A DNA stretch of 64,000 bases from contig NZ_JAJEWQ010000010.1 in the NCBI RefSeq assembly GCF_020687805.1, forward strand, positions 52,729 to 116,728, written 5' to 3'. Position 1 is the stretch's first letter, and every line of letters starts with the position of its first letter. The notes beneath the pieces are model-generated. The model was not told the origin of the DNA. It saw only the letters and a program-made list of their open reading frames with translations, and did no database searches. The stretch is from Planctobacterium marinum (lineage in GTDB: Bacteria; Pseudomonadota; Gammaproteobacteria; Enterobacterales; Alteromonadaceae). Made by a program: the position numbers and the translations under genes. Positions 44,301 to 51,102 of this stretch are shown here, in pieces.

Positions 44301-45254
44301 CGCAGAAATTAAAGCGTAAGTCGCTTCAGCGTCCATAGCGAGTATTTCAGCGTTAACCAAGTTAAATTGACTCAAGGGCAGCTCAAAAATTGTATTACCG
44401 CTTTTATCAATTTTTGTGATGATATTATCTTCTACGAGGGTAATAGCGTTGCCATCCTTCGACATTTCAATTCCGTCGCGATTGTACGTTGCGCTGGGGC
44501 TGTTGGCCGGCAGGCGATTTATAGGAATTAAGTTTTGTGACTCTACATCATAATATTGAGCAGATTCGCCATCATGATCTGAACAACTAAACAGGATGCT
44601 GCCATTTTCTGTAAAATCATTAAAGTTGGCTCTGTAACGACAGTTTGTTTCTATTGTCTGCCAGTTTTCACCTAGATCGCTACTTAGCTGTATCTGACCA
44701 GTATTGCGATTGTAAAAATAGAGAATCTCATTTTTGGTGATTAACCAGTGCATTGGATCGTACGAAACGCCCGGGTTAGAGATCGGCGTTATGGTTTTTG
44801 TATCTAACGCTAATCTGAAGAGATTGGTTTCAATGTCGCTCCAGTCTCCCTCATAAATCACGCCGCTTAATGGGCTATTGCCATCGTATGTGAAAAACAG
44901 GCCGTTGTTATCGGATATTTCACTAAGTACAGTGACATCACCAGAGTCTGGTAACTCGCCAGTCTCCATGGTGACTAGGGGCGTTATGACCTCTGACGAT
45001 AAATTCTTAATGTAAACCAGATTAGCAAAGTAGGTTTTTTCTGGGCCTTCATAGTCAGGTATAGTTCTCGATGTAGATGAAAAAATCGCGTAGCCAGAAT
45101 CCTCCGAGATTGTAATGAGGTAGGCTCCGAAATTTGTCTCTCCAGTATTACCTAAAAATGGATCCATCACCAATGTATTAGAGTAGGCAGGTAGACTGGT
45201 AAATAGGTTGAGAAGAATACTCAGCGTAAAAAGAAGCTTAGCACTAACGCGCAT
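38373..45254 (-). CDS. very large exported protein with TSP3 and FG-GAP-like repeats
   Basis: From the ATG at 45254 (GGAG five bases upstream) the product is 2293 residues, beginning with a signal peptide (MRVSAKLLFTLSILLNLF). The first 550 residues have strand-turn patterns of a propeller-like domain (YFYNRNTGQIQLSSDLGENW). A long series of fibronectin-III-like units follows, marked by repeated YRVxACN/YLYRVKTCSS motifs with paired cysteines. Near the C terminus are Asp-rich thrombospondin type-3-like repeats (DGDGVPDPYDTFPNDPNEAI), a jelly-roll-like domain and six FG-GAP-like repeats, two of which carry eight-residue insertions. No catalytic domain is seen. It is probably a surface or matrix adhesin; this is inference. 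A 45314 start is open but lies in the upstream terminator. Confidence 0.8.
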   Translation of the reverse strand: MRVSAKLLFTLSILLNLFTSLPAYSNTLVMDPFLGNTGETNFGAYLITISEDSGYAIFSSTSRTIPDYEGPEKTYFANLVYIKNLSSEVITPLVTMETGELPDSGDVTVLSEISDNNGLFFTYDGNSPLSGVIYEGDWSDIETNLFRLALDTKTITPISNPGVSYDPMHWLITKNEILYFYNRNTGQIQLSSDLGENWQTIETNCRYRANFNDFTENGSILFSCSDHDGESAQYYDVESQNLIPINRLPANSPSATYNRDGIEMSKDGNAITLVEDNIITKIDKSGNTIFELPLSQFNLVNAEILAMDAEATYALISADYQNSIYFVNETQRFNVSESALFYVALIPSAQPIRINVIQSGDGLTTLSVRLPFIDDSNGSVYLQEFGSQNTSIYRKGASDLAEHSFSKEFTQFALSATNQSEHNNRITVSHDIQDETLIKILRTSEKTGLTDTFWLEGSEYDDQRLGLRTGSNRYIAYPCDYNMLCSEDTTSSYEITTLDFQENHDWTLSLNQDSRTSDRIEASISNIQWTSYDRLKITRLSNGLFQEYTATSDFVFGIYGHIDKIDVAVQPCMGYGTYNSKITCSDNASSKSISLPQKPEVKLLTATDHSYIAVYFEQKENLQYIIEKRISGEEFIEVASDINSGWQDDDIRPGDQYTYRVIACDTALSLCRASNAKSITIDRKSDFTFFIGLNQTVMKLDLRNYNDVDEISILRATGSGNYQELASVSADTGEYIDDSVIPGVEYHYLVQTKIASEVWQEARRSGSTRVASSFSYDFVSELSDIVIDDTYALGHLINWSPTETIDEIRVEVFLEGDIETTTRIDATETSEYFYSFEEHLNSSEPIIYRLTPIVLDCRGGVHDCDELFGPTSTISRGFPDSTLTSKQLYPAAFKLSQESLYEALLNINTSLLVDSYSIQRKKGGEDSWQTVAFYDQQQARDEVLSVRDSSADLISSETYLYRVKTCSSLLNQCVDSPESSIVFNGERYDGVAVTPSIEVLADDFEVNFNFDSEQYIGLAEVLMTWDNGRQKTVNTNNVRQSLRITKENSMGVGDVVTFTTRYCYQRPYHPYNQTDDCTEYSELVEVEVLNVTFEAVPEINRLSASPDFENGLVNLTGQFKGISENGRPENIELFKSIDGGNFQLTDTLEIEDSDDTNFQFGDNSITHGERYQYVARACNQSGCYEKTTSIIEYIESQQVEAPDKPVLLSVSNRTYFDRIDVTFEQQNNTSYYVFYRADDPEGEFERVGSNSSPELRQNNLQSDTSYFYRVDACNDAGCTESDIVEGRTATLNFNEALEISGESLRNTDDDSNLAIRLDGETNAMDGILDAFHGELSINQWLNLRSEWRVSTNARLDANWSYCSELLEFNLQLPYMNNSSRSPNYFNKPVFKLYYTGNGCTESELADLAPFTLYLTSDYLASPVILDNAFRETWHDYTLEFENDGHFAFIISGQEITNSDSAIELSAFELSKLMVSTEGQFSSSTSTYLSSLTLSLNTPSELSKQDELSFYVPTLNRLHTQNLAISSTFEFQGSLQYLQIIDETFGDIQELAVTSNGRYRAYIEALSPNQDYEFLVRHCSEGVCGPFEYEDTSTPEYRELTSQPRIYANLDETTFDIRLHVTESYRDRIDTYTISRQIVNENDSPEILLRYSIKDMMDFWLGSEEEYVFMDSLLPGQTAIYTLEVCNPIGCATQSNTTEITMLVDSDGDGVPDPYDTFPNDPNEAIDTDGDGIGNNADEDDDGDGIPDSIELSSGLDPLNRNDADDDFDGDGFHNIFEYLAGSDMSDDTVTPENLGIFDSFETPKSEYVTIEGDFDRSDYSGDGKQSIHSYFQTQGSKALVFEMEGRLTDGSLFFTYDFYRSRSQILRINGIEVDLSNTTVWLPRVIGNQWSIIAIPLEATNDVVRLELEFHGIEGRYPAEVYIDSLFIPMTDAKIVNRSVADYDGDGKTDVAVRKGSLGMNYVLNSSDAKIQRVEFGSQEEDIQVEGDFDGDGIADIAVRRPSKGIWYVQNSSDSNHASERQDGIQRVVFGKQAEDIPVPADYDGDGITDFAVRRASNSMWYIKNSSGSNYNSANEDGIQRVKFGLQASDIPVPADYDGDGKADVAFRRPSNSTWYILESSTGEIQRITFGLQATDIPVPADYDGDGKADVAFRRPSNKTWYVLRSSDEVIERIQFGLNTADIPVVGDYDGDGKADIAVRRESNSMWYILQSSDGEIGRVNFGKSDGMVPVLTPIWEKLNMLGWQKDFINPTLSGRTDSSSYDDDEAFFLDKTLHYNHVEMRHKERLNQEPVH
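38545..39435 (-). repeat. six FG-GAP-like coding repeats in the giant gene
   Basis: The units have the form DYDGDGKADVAVRRPSN-x-x-WYIL-x-SSDGEIQRVxFGKQAEDIPVPA, the same family as in the metalloprotease at 34093-34950. Two units contain an inserted loop (NHASERQD; NYNSANED). DNA identity to the other array is visibly high in places; one shared string reads AAACAGGCAGAAGATAT. Confidence 0.85.
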
Positions 45255-45280
45255 AGGGACTCCATTCCAAAAATAAAGCA

Positions 45281-45308
45281 AAAAAAAGAAACCCATCAAG
45301 TGGGTTTC
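45281..45308 (-). terminator. strong terminator downstream of gsk, in the leader of the giant gene
   Basis: On the minus strand GAAACCCA (45308-45301) and TGGGTTTC (45295-45288) form a perfect stem around CTTGA, followed by a run of T residues to 45281. It ends only about 27 bases before the ATG of the next gene, so that gene either has a promoter inside this short gap or is expressed by readthrough. Confidence 0.85.
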
Positions 45309-45400
45309 ATTCAATAAATGCGCAGTTTAAAGCAAAGTGTGCAATTTTCAATCAGGGAATAACTGCATGGCTTAATGCCAGAGGATTTACCTTGCGCTGA

Positions 45401-46705
45401 TTAAGTTGCCCAGTAGGCCAAATCTAACACTTCTTCACGCTCCGGCAGGCCTTTGCTCAGGCGAGGGGAGTGCTGTGCCAGTACTTCGTAGCTGACGCGG
45501 TTTGCGTATTTGCTGATTTGAGACAGAGACGAATAGGTGATGGCCGGTTGCTCGTGCTTGCTGGATCTTTCCACATTGAGTTTGTGATACTCGTTGGCGC
45601 AAATGTCATGTAGCACTGCCGCTAATGCTCCATCACCGGCACCATTGGTGTTCATGATTTTATCCGGGCCGCCCATGTAGGGGGGGATATAGCTGTATAC
45701 TTTAACGGGTTCTTCACAATCCTGAAGACGCATCGGACGGGAATATTCGTAACGGTTAAATTCTGCGATTTCAGCATCTATAAGTTGCTGCTCTGTTTCC
45801 CTAAGGTATTTCTTGTCAACATGTCCCGCCATATAAAGGCCCACAGGGCCTGCGGTACACATCACCATATCGACCCAGTCCAGAGCTTTATCTGCCGCCA
45901 GCAACGGATTTTTAATCCCTGTGATGGCTTCCGCTTCTTCTTCGTTCATGGTGAGGATATCGACGTGATTCTTGACAAATTCCTGCCACCAGGTGGGGTC
46001 CTGTTCTATCAGGAATTTAGTGCCCAGGGTTAAAACCACCGGAACACCAGCCTGATTCGCGTAGTCTACGGCTTTGAGTGTCGCCTCTGTCATGGTGTCG
46101 CCCGGATTAGTGCGCATCAGGTATGCAGAAATAACCAGCGCTGAGGCGTTTTGGATCAAATTCTGATTGATGCTTTCCGGACGTAGCTGGTTAATTTTTC
46201 CCGGACTGATAGCAAAGGTACGTTCGCCTGTGCTGTCGATAAGGGTAAAGCAGCGACCGATAGGGCCATCAACCGGTTGCAGGTAATTGAGGTCCACCCG
46301 GCTGGAATTGTTACTGATAAACTTGTAGGAATAACTGCCAATTTTGATGTTTTCTGACATAACGCCCAACAACACTGAGCGGTCATCGGCAAGCACCGAA
46401 TAGTTGTGAAGCGTGTTACCTATGGTGCCACCGGCAAACTCGTAATTTACCAGTTTGTCGTCTTTTAACTCCCGGTACAATGCTTCAGTGATCTCGTCGT
46501 CTATCAGTTGCGACATGCCCCGGTGTAAATCGTACTTTGCAAAAAATTCGTCAGAGACTTTGGCTTCGATGTCTACCAGCACCTGATCGATACCCACTAT
46601 ATAACTGTGTTTTAGGGGCTGTGCTTTATCAAATTGACCAATTAAGGTGTTTTTGTCCTGAACCGGAAAGTAGTGTTTGTGTTTGCGACGGCCGGGGAAT
46701 TTCAT
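45401..46705 (-). CDS. gsk: inosine-guanosine kinase
   Basis: Gsk phosphorylates inosine and guanosine to IMP and GMP in purine salvage. The 434-residue protein begins MKFPGRRKHKHYFPV, as in E. coli (also 434 residues). It shows PfkB/ribokinase-family features: FAGGTIGNTLHNYSVL near residue 90, the ATP-site region GTKFLIEQDPTWWQ/ILTMNEEEAEAITG, and the anion-hole motif NTNGAGDGALAAVLHD with the catalytic Asp. An in-frame ATG at 46714 adds three residues not found in the family, so 46705 is preferred. Transcription ends at the hairpin at 45281-45308. Confidence 0.96.
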   Translation of the reverse strand: MKFPGRRKHKHYFPVQDKNTLIGQFDKAQPLKHSYIVGIDQVLVDIEAKVSDEFFAKYDLHRGMSQLIDDEITEALYRELKDDKLVNYEFAGGTIGNTLHNYSVLADDRSVLLGVMSENIKIGSYSYKFISNNSSRVDLNYLQPVDGPIGRCFTLIDSTGERTFAISPGKINQLRPESINQNLIQNASALVISAYLMRTNPGDTMTEATLKAVDYANQAGVPVVLTLGTKFLIEQDPTWWQEFVKNHVDILTMNEEEAEAITGIKNPLLAADKALDWVDMVMCTAGPVGLYMAGHVDKKYLRETEQQLIDAEIAEFNRYEYSRPMRLQDCEEPVKVYSYIPPYMGGPDKIMNTNGAGDGALAAVLHDICANEYHKLNVERSSKHEQPAITYSSLSQISKYANRVSYEVLAQHSPRLSKGLPEREEVLDLAYWAT

Positions 46706-46820
46706 AGAAAACAAAGATTACATTAAATTTAAACAAGCGCGCAGTATATCAATCTGAGCCAGCAGTGACGAATTATTTTATATCGTATGCCTCAACCCAA
46801 AAGTCTGCTTATATTAAAGC

Positions 46821-46848
46821 TTGTAAGACTAGTGACAATCAGTATAAT
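46821..46848 (+). promoter_or_regulatory. sigma-70 promoter of the tRNA-Trp-secE-nusG operon
   Basis: TTGTAA (46821-46826), 16 bp and a perfect TATAAT (46843-46848) are followed by a GC-rich discriminator (ACCGCTCCCGCC), as in stringently controlled stable-RNA promoters. Confidence 0.65.
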
Positions 46849-46957
46849 ACCGCTCCCGCCTTACTTCTGAATCCTTTATCTCCCGATAAGCTTTCATAAA
46901 ATATCAAGGCGAGTGTAACTATTTTAGAGTAAACAGCAGTGTTTGCACTGCTGCTAC

Positions 46958-47034
46958 AGGGGTGTAGTTCCAATTGGTAGAACAGCGGTCTCCAAAACCG
47001 ATGGTTGGGGGTTCGAGTCCCTCCACCCCTGCCA
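46958..47034 (+). tRNA. tRNA-Trp (CCA)
   Basis: A 77-nt cloverleaf with encoded CCA. The acceptor AGGGGTG pairs with CACCCCT, the anticodon CCA is at 46992-46994 within CTCCAAA, and the T arm reads GGGGGTTCGAGTCCCTC. It lies 49 bp upstream of secE and shares its promoter. Confidence 0.97.
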
Positions 47035-47083
47035 CATTTAATGTCAATCCATGTGGGTTGAGTTTGAGATAACAGGTTAGACA

Positions 47084-47461
47084 ATGAGTGATAACGCAGT
47101 TAATCAGTCTGGTGCGATGGACAGCCTAAAATGGGGTGTTGCCATTTTACTTTTGGCTGCCGCAGTAGGTGGTAATTACTACTTTGGTGAACTTTCCGTA
47201 TTGTACCGTGCCATTGGTGTGGTCGTTGCGGTTATTATTGCTTTGCTGGTGGCTGCCAGTACGGTAAAAGGAAGTAACTTTGTAAACTTCGCCAAAGAAT
47301 CCAGAACCGAAGTACGCAAGGTGGTTTGGCCTTCCCGTCAGGAAGCGACACAAACGACTATGATTGTACTGGCTGCAACTGTTGTTATGGCATTGCTGCT
47401 TTGGGGCCTTGACGGAATTATCGTTCGGGTCGTTAGCTTACTGACTAGTATAGGAGCGTAA
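47084..47461 (+). CDS. secE: preprotein translocase subunit SecE
   Basis: SecE is an essential part of the SecYEG protein-export channel. The 125-residue protein is of the long E. coli type with three membrane helices (about residues 14-34, 40-58 and 92-118). It has the conserved cytoplasmic block [24 protein letters not shown] between helices 2 and 3. It is followed after two bases by nusG, the standard bacterial arrangement. Confidence 0.97.
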   Translation: MSDNAVNQSGAMDSLKWGVAILLLAAAVGGNYYFGELSVLYRAIGVVVAVIIALLVAASTVKGSNFVNFAKESRTEVRKVVWPSRQEATQTTMIVLAATVVMALLLWGLDGIIVRVVSLLTSIGA

Positions 47462-47463
47462 GC

Positions 47464-48006
47464 ATGTCTGAAGGCGTAAAAAGATGGTATGTGGTTCAGG
47501 CGTTTTCTGGCTACGAAGGCCGCGTCAAGAAAACCCTTGAAGAACATATCAAAATGCACGAGATGGAGCAGTATTTCGGTGAAATTCTGGTGCCTACCGA
47601 AGAAGTGGTAGAGATGCGTGCCGGTCAAAAGCGCAAAAGTGAGCGTAAGTTCTTCCCAGGCTATGTATTAGTTGAAATGGAAATGAACGACGACAGCTGG
47701 CACCTGGTTAAAAGCATTCCTCGTGTGCTTGGTTTCATCGGTGGTACTTCAGATCGTCCTGCGCCAATTACTAAGCGCGAAGCGGATGCGATCCTGAACA
47801 GACTGCAAGAATCTGTTGACAAGCCAAAACCAAAAACCTTGTTCGAGCCAGGCGAAGTGGTACGTGTTACCGATGGTCCTTTCGCAGACTTCAACGGTGT
47901 TGTCGAAGAAGTGGACTACGAGAAAAGCCGCCTGAAAGTATCGGTTCTTATCTTTGGTCGTTCTACTCCGGTAGAACTGGAATTTGGCCAGGTTGAGAAG
48001 GGGTGA
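47464..48006 (+). CDS. nusG: transcription termination/antitermination factor NusG
   Basis: NusG binds RNA polymerase, speeds elongation and links it to Rho or to ribosomal protein S10. The 180-residue protein has an N-terminal NGN domain ([19 protein letters not shown] to LGFIGG) and a C-terminal KOW domain ([19 protein letters not shown] to [14 protein letters not shown]). The length equals that of E. coli NusG plus or minus one residue. A terminator lies at 48365, after an unusual duplicated sequence. Confidence 0.97.
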   Translation: MSEGVKRWYVVQAFSGYEGRVKKTLEEHIKMHEMEQYFGEILVPTEEVVEMRAGQKRKSERKFFPGYVLVEMEMNDDSWHLVKSIPRVLGFIGGTSDRPAPITKREADAILNRLQESVDKPKPKTLFEPGEVVRVTDGPFADFNGVVEEVDYEKSRLKVSVLIFGRSTPVELEFGQVEKG

Positions 48007-48078
48007 GGCGCGCCCGGAATTAGCGAATACCTGGAGCTAATTCAGCGCCGAACGCCAGACAAGTGGACGTCTGGCTGG

Positions 48079-48269
48079 AAGCCCTCACCAGGGATGGTTT
48101 AAACCTCTCTGGTGAAATGTAAGTTATTTTAGATTGGGTGAAGGGCGTCGACGTTTGTCCCCGTGCGCTGAAACATGAAGTGCACAATGTAAAGTCGGGA
48201 ATCAAAGCCCTCACCAGGGATGGTTTAAACCTCTCTGGTGGAATGTGAATTTTTTAGATTAGGTGAAGG
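48079..48269 (+). repeat. duplicated 65-66 bp element, copies at 48079-48144 and 48205-48269
   Basis: The two copies are about 90 percent identical by eye and 126 bp apart. Each has an inner palindrome GGTTTAAACC inside a CACCAG/CTGGTG stem (48086-48091 with 48109-48114; 48212-48217 with 48235-48240), so each RNA copy would fold into the same hairpin. The copies lie in the 3' untranslated part of the secE-nusG transcript. Confidence 0.85.
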
Positions 48270-48364
48270 AAGTTCCGGTTCGCCATGGTTACTCAAACCA
48301 AAGAACATTGTCCGGTTAAAACTGAACCTAAAATTAAACAAAAACCAAATTAATGGTTGTCAGA

Positions 48365-48398
48365 GGTCGTAGATTAAAATATAATCTGCGGCCTTTTT
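48365..48398 (+). terminator. terminator of the tRNA-Trp-secE-nusG operon
   Basis: GGTCGTAGATTA (48365-48376) pairs with TAATCTGCGGCC (48382-48393) using two wobble pairs, followed by TTTTT. Confidence 0.85.
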
Positions 48399-48474
48399 GT
48401 AGGCGGGGAGCCGTTGAAGCGAATATTCTTCTGTATTTGCGAGGCGTTTAACCCATAAATAAGAGAAGAGAGTA

Positions 48475-48903
48475 ATGGCTAAGAAAGTTACAGGCATTAT
48501 CAAGCTACAAGTAGCTGCGGGTGCCGCAAACCCAAGTCCACCAGTTGGTCCTGCACTAGGTCAACATGGTGTTAACATCATGGAATTCTGTAAAGCGTTC
48601 AACGCAAAAACTGAGAGCATGGAAAAAGGTGCTCCGGTTCCGGTTGAAATCTTTGTATACGAAGACCGTTCTTTCACGTTTGAAACAAAAACTCCACCTG
48701 CGTCTTTCTTGTTGAAGAAAGCTGCTGGCATCAAGAGTGGTTCTGGTCGTCCTAACACTGAAAAAGTGGGTAAAGTGACGCGCGCTCAATTGGAAGAAAT
48801 TGCTAAAACTAAAGAACCTGATCTGACTGCTGCCGATATGGACGCAGCTGTACGTACTATTGCTGGCTCTGCCCGCAGTATGGGTCTGACGGTAGAGGAA
48901 TAA
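48475..48903 (+). CDS. rplK: 50S ribosomal protein L11
   Basis: L11 forms the GTPase-associated centre with 23S rRNA and is needed for the stringent response through RelA. The 142-residue protein shows [20 protein letters not shown] near the N terminus and the C-terminal rRNA-binding domain ([19 protein letters not shown] to [12 protein letters not shown]). It starts the rplKA pair, with rplA three bases later. Confidence 0.98.
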   Translation: MAKKVTGIIKLQVAAGAANPSPPVGPALGQHGVNIMEFCKAFNAKTESMEKGAPVPVEIFVYEDRSFTFETKTPPASFLLKKAAGIKSGSGRPNTEKVGKVTRAQLEEIAKTKEPDLTAADMDAAVRTIAGSARSMGLTVEE

Positions 48904-48906
48904 TCC

Positions 48907-49602
48907 ATGGCTAAGTTAACAAAACGCGCTCGTCTGGTTCGCGAAAAAGTAGACGCCGGTAAAGAATACGAAATCAACGAAGCGGTAGCTTTGTTGAAAG
49001 AATTAGCAACAGCTAAATTTGCTGAAAGCATTGATGTTGCTGTTAACCTGGGTATCGATGCTCGTAAATCTGACCAAAACGTTCGCGGTGCAACTGTACT
49101 GCCTAACGGTACTGGTAAAGAAGTTCGCGTTGCAGTATTTACTCAAGGTGCAAACGCTGAAGCTGCTAAAGAAGCGGGTGCTGACATCGTTGGTATGGAC
49201 GACCTTGCTGAGCAGGTTAAAAAAGGCGAAATGAACTTCGACGTAGTGGTTGCTTCTCCGGATGCAATGCGCGTTGTTGGTCAGTTAGGCCAAATCTTAG
49301 GTCCACGTGGCCTGATGCCTAACCCTAAGACTGGTACTGTTACTCCTGATGTTGCTACTGCAGTTAAGAATGCAAAAGCGGGTCAGGTACGTTACAGAAA
49401 CGATAAGAATGGTATCATTCACGCCAGCATTGGTAAGATTGCTTTTGAAGCTAATCAAATCCAGGAAAACCTTGAAGCTTTGTTAGAAGCGCTTAAGAAA
49501 GCTAAGCCTTCTTCTGCTAAAGGTACCTATATTAAGAAAGTTAGCCTGAGCACCACTATGGGCGCAGGTCTGACTTTAGATCAAGGCTCTTTGTCTCAAT
49601 AA
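48907..49602 (+). CDS. rplA: 50S ribosomal protein L1
   Basis: L1 binds 23S rRNA at the L1 stalk and, in enterobacteria, represses translation of its own L11-L1 mRNA. The 231-residue protein contains the conserved [20 protein letters not shown] block and begins [15 protein letters not shown]. Codon use is strongly biased, as expected for a ribosomal protein gene. Confidence 0.98.
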   Translation: MAKLTKRARLVREKVDAGKEYEINEAVALLKELATAKFAESIDVAVNLGIDARKSDQNVRGATVLPNGTGKEVRVAVFTQGANAEAAKEAGADIVGMDDLAEQVKKGEMNFDVVVASPDAMRVVGQLGQILGPRGLMPNPKTGTVTPDVATAVKNAKAGQVRYRNDKNGIIHASIGKIAFEANQIQENLEALLEALKKAKPSSAKGTYIKKVSLSTTMGAGLTLDQGSLSQ

Positions 49603-49881
49603 GACATTCCTTGACAGGTGCGAGAGTTAATTAAGCAGAATTAGCACCGAAGTAAAAAATTGGGTTGGAGTTTGCTGCTCTGGTAAACAGAAAGGCAGGC
49701 TCCCGTCCTAGACCGTAGGTACGCTGATTACAGCGTTTAATGAATGCCTACGCAGACGGTGGTTCACTCAGACTCTCTGGGACTAAAGAACACCGTAGAA
49801 AGGTGGAGAGAAGCGCAAGTGATGCTCCATTAATCTGTGAAACCTGAGAAGCAATTCTCAGACAACTAAAAGGTGATCTCA
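49603..49881 (+). promoter_or_regulatory. rplJ leader with L10-type autoregulatory structure
   Basis: This 279-bp untranslated leader between rplA and rplJ is folded as expected for the L10(L12)4-binding leader. CGTAGG (49714-49719) pairs with CCTACG (49747-49752) enclosing an ACGCTG-ATTA-CAGCGT hairpin. Next, ACGGTG/TTC (49756-49765) pairs with GAA/CACCGT (49788-49796). In E. coli this leader lets L10 repress rplJL translation. A TTGACA at 49611 could be the -35 of an internal promoter, though the -10 is weak. Confidence 0.68.
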
Positions 49882-50409
49882 GTGGCACTAGGCTTAGAAG
49901 CAAAAAAAGAGATTGTAGCGGAAGTAACTGACGTTGCAGCTCGCGCTCTATCCGTTGCCGTCGCTGAATATCGCGGAATGGAAGTTGCAGACCTGACTGA
50001 ACTTCGCGTTCAAGCTCGTGAGCAAGGCGTATACCTGCGTGTTATTCGTAACACTCTGGCAAAGCGTGCTCTGGCTGAAGGCAAGTTCGCAGGAATGGAT
50101 GATGCACTGAAAGGCCCTCTGATTTATGGCTTTTCTTTGGATGCGCCAGGTGGTGCAGCGCGTTTGTTCAAAGATTTCTCTAAAAAGAATGACAAGTTGA
50201 ACGTAACAGCGTTATCAATCGGTAGTGGTCTACTGGGTCCAGAAAAACTGGAAGCAGTTGCAGCGTTACCAACACGCGACGAAGCGTTGGCGAAATTACT
50301 TGCTACCTTCAAAGCGCCTGTTGGCAAGTTTGTACAGACTATTAACGAAGTACCAAGCAAGTTTGCCCGCGTATTGACGGCTATTAAAGAGAAAAAAGAA
50401 GCTGAATAA
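49882..50409 (+). CDS. rplJ: 50S ribosomal protein L10
   Basis: L10 anchors the L7/L12 stalk on the ribosome. The 175-residue product starts at GTG 49882 ([20 protein letters not shown]), aligning with E. coli L10, with AAGGTGAT as ribosome site. An in-frame GTG at 49873 overlaps that site and is unlikely. The C-terminal helix ([13 protein letters not shown]) that binds L12 dimers is present. Translation is probably repressed by L10 itself through the leader. Confidence 0.97.
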   Translation: MALGLEAKKEIVAEVTDVAARALSVAVAEYRGMEVADLTELRVQAREQGVYLRVIRNTLAKRALAEGKFAGMDDALKGPLIYGFSLDAPGGAARLFKDFSKKNDKLNVTALSIGSGLLGPEKLEAVAALPTRDEALAKLLATFKAPVGKFVQTINEVPSKFARVLTAIKEKKEAE

Positions 50410-50470
50410 AAAAAACAGTTTCTTAATTCATTGATTTGTTTTAAATTTTTAAACCCAGGAGTTTAGAGAA

Positions 50471-50845
50471 ATGGCTCTAACTAAAGAAGATATCTTAAAC
50501 GCGATCGCTGAAATGCCAGTAATGGAACTGGTTGAACTGATCGAAGCTGCTGAAGAAAAATTCGGCGTAGAAGCAACTGCAGCTGTAGCTGTAGCTGCAG
50601 GTCCAGCTGCTGCTGCAGAAGCTGCTGAAGAACAAACTGAATTCGACGTAGTTCTGACTTCTTTCGGTGGTAACAAAGTTGCAGTTATCAAAGCAGTTCG
50701 CGGCGCGACTGGCCTTGGCCTTAAAGAAGCTAAAGAAGTTGTTGAATCAGCTCCTAAAGCTATCAAAGAAGGTGTATCTAAGGAAGAAGCTGAAGCACTT
50801 AAAGCCGAACTTGAAGGCGCTGGTGCAGAAGTTGAAATTAAGTAA
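50471..50845 (+). CDS. rplL: 50S ribosomal protein L7/L12
   Basis: L7/L12 recruits translation GTPases. The 124-residue protein has the N-terminal dimerisation domain ([20 protein letters not shown]), an Ala-rich hinge (about residues 38-52) and the C-terminal domain ([20 protein letters not shown] to GAGAEVEIK). It is in an operon with rplJ and is followed by an attenuator-like hairpin. Confidence 0.98.
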   Translation: MALTKEDILNAIAEMPVMELVELIEAAEEKFGVEATAAVAVAAGPAAAAEAAEEQTEFDVVLTSFGGNKVAVIKAVRGATGLGLKEAKEVVESAPKAIKEGVSKEEAEALKAELEGAGAEVEIK

Positions 50846-50881
50846 TTCGTACTTGTACGAAATTACTGCCTGAAAAGGCTT

Positions 50882-50913
50882 AGGCTGGTGCTTATTTGAG
50901 CACCAGCCTTTTT
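50882..50913 (+). terminator. attenuator-like terminator between rplL and rpoB
   Basis: AGGCTGGTGCT (50882-50892) pairs perfectly with AGCACCAGCCT (50899-50909) around a six-base loop, with TTTTT at 50909-50913. In E. coli the equivalent site lets only part of the transcripts enter rpoBC, and the same role is likely here. Confidence 0.9.
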
Positions 50914-51102
50914 GCGCTGTAGGATAGTGCAGGTTCTCCGTTTAGTGTCTATCCTCTCAAAGCGCTTAGCTATCAATATCAAACCAATAAATCATTCGCA
51001 CTGTTCATTGGTCTGATATTGAAAAAAAGTAAAACGGTGCTGAATACATATATGTCTCTTACAAGAGATATCAGGGTTAAAGATCAGCAGGCTGAGGAAT
51101 CC

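Larger units (their letters stand above)
48007..48474 (+). other. 468-bp nusG-rplK spacer
   Basis: It contains no gene. It holds two copies of a 65-66 bp sequence (48079-48144 and 48205-48269), then a terminator (48365-48398), and finally a short stretch that must carry the rplK promoter. A possible -35, TTGAAG at 48414, lacks a convincing -10. Confidence 0.7.

Noticed and set aside
51019..51102. Longer start for rpoB
   Set aside because: The extra 28 residues are absent from the family, while the ATG at 51103 has a good ribosome site and gives 1342 residues as in E. coli.
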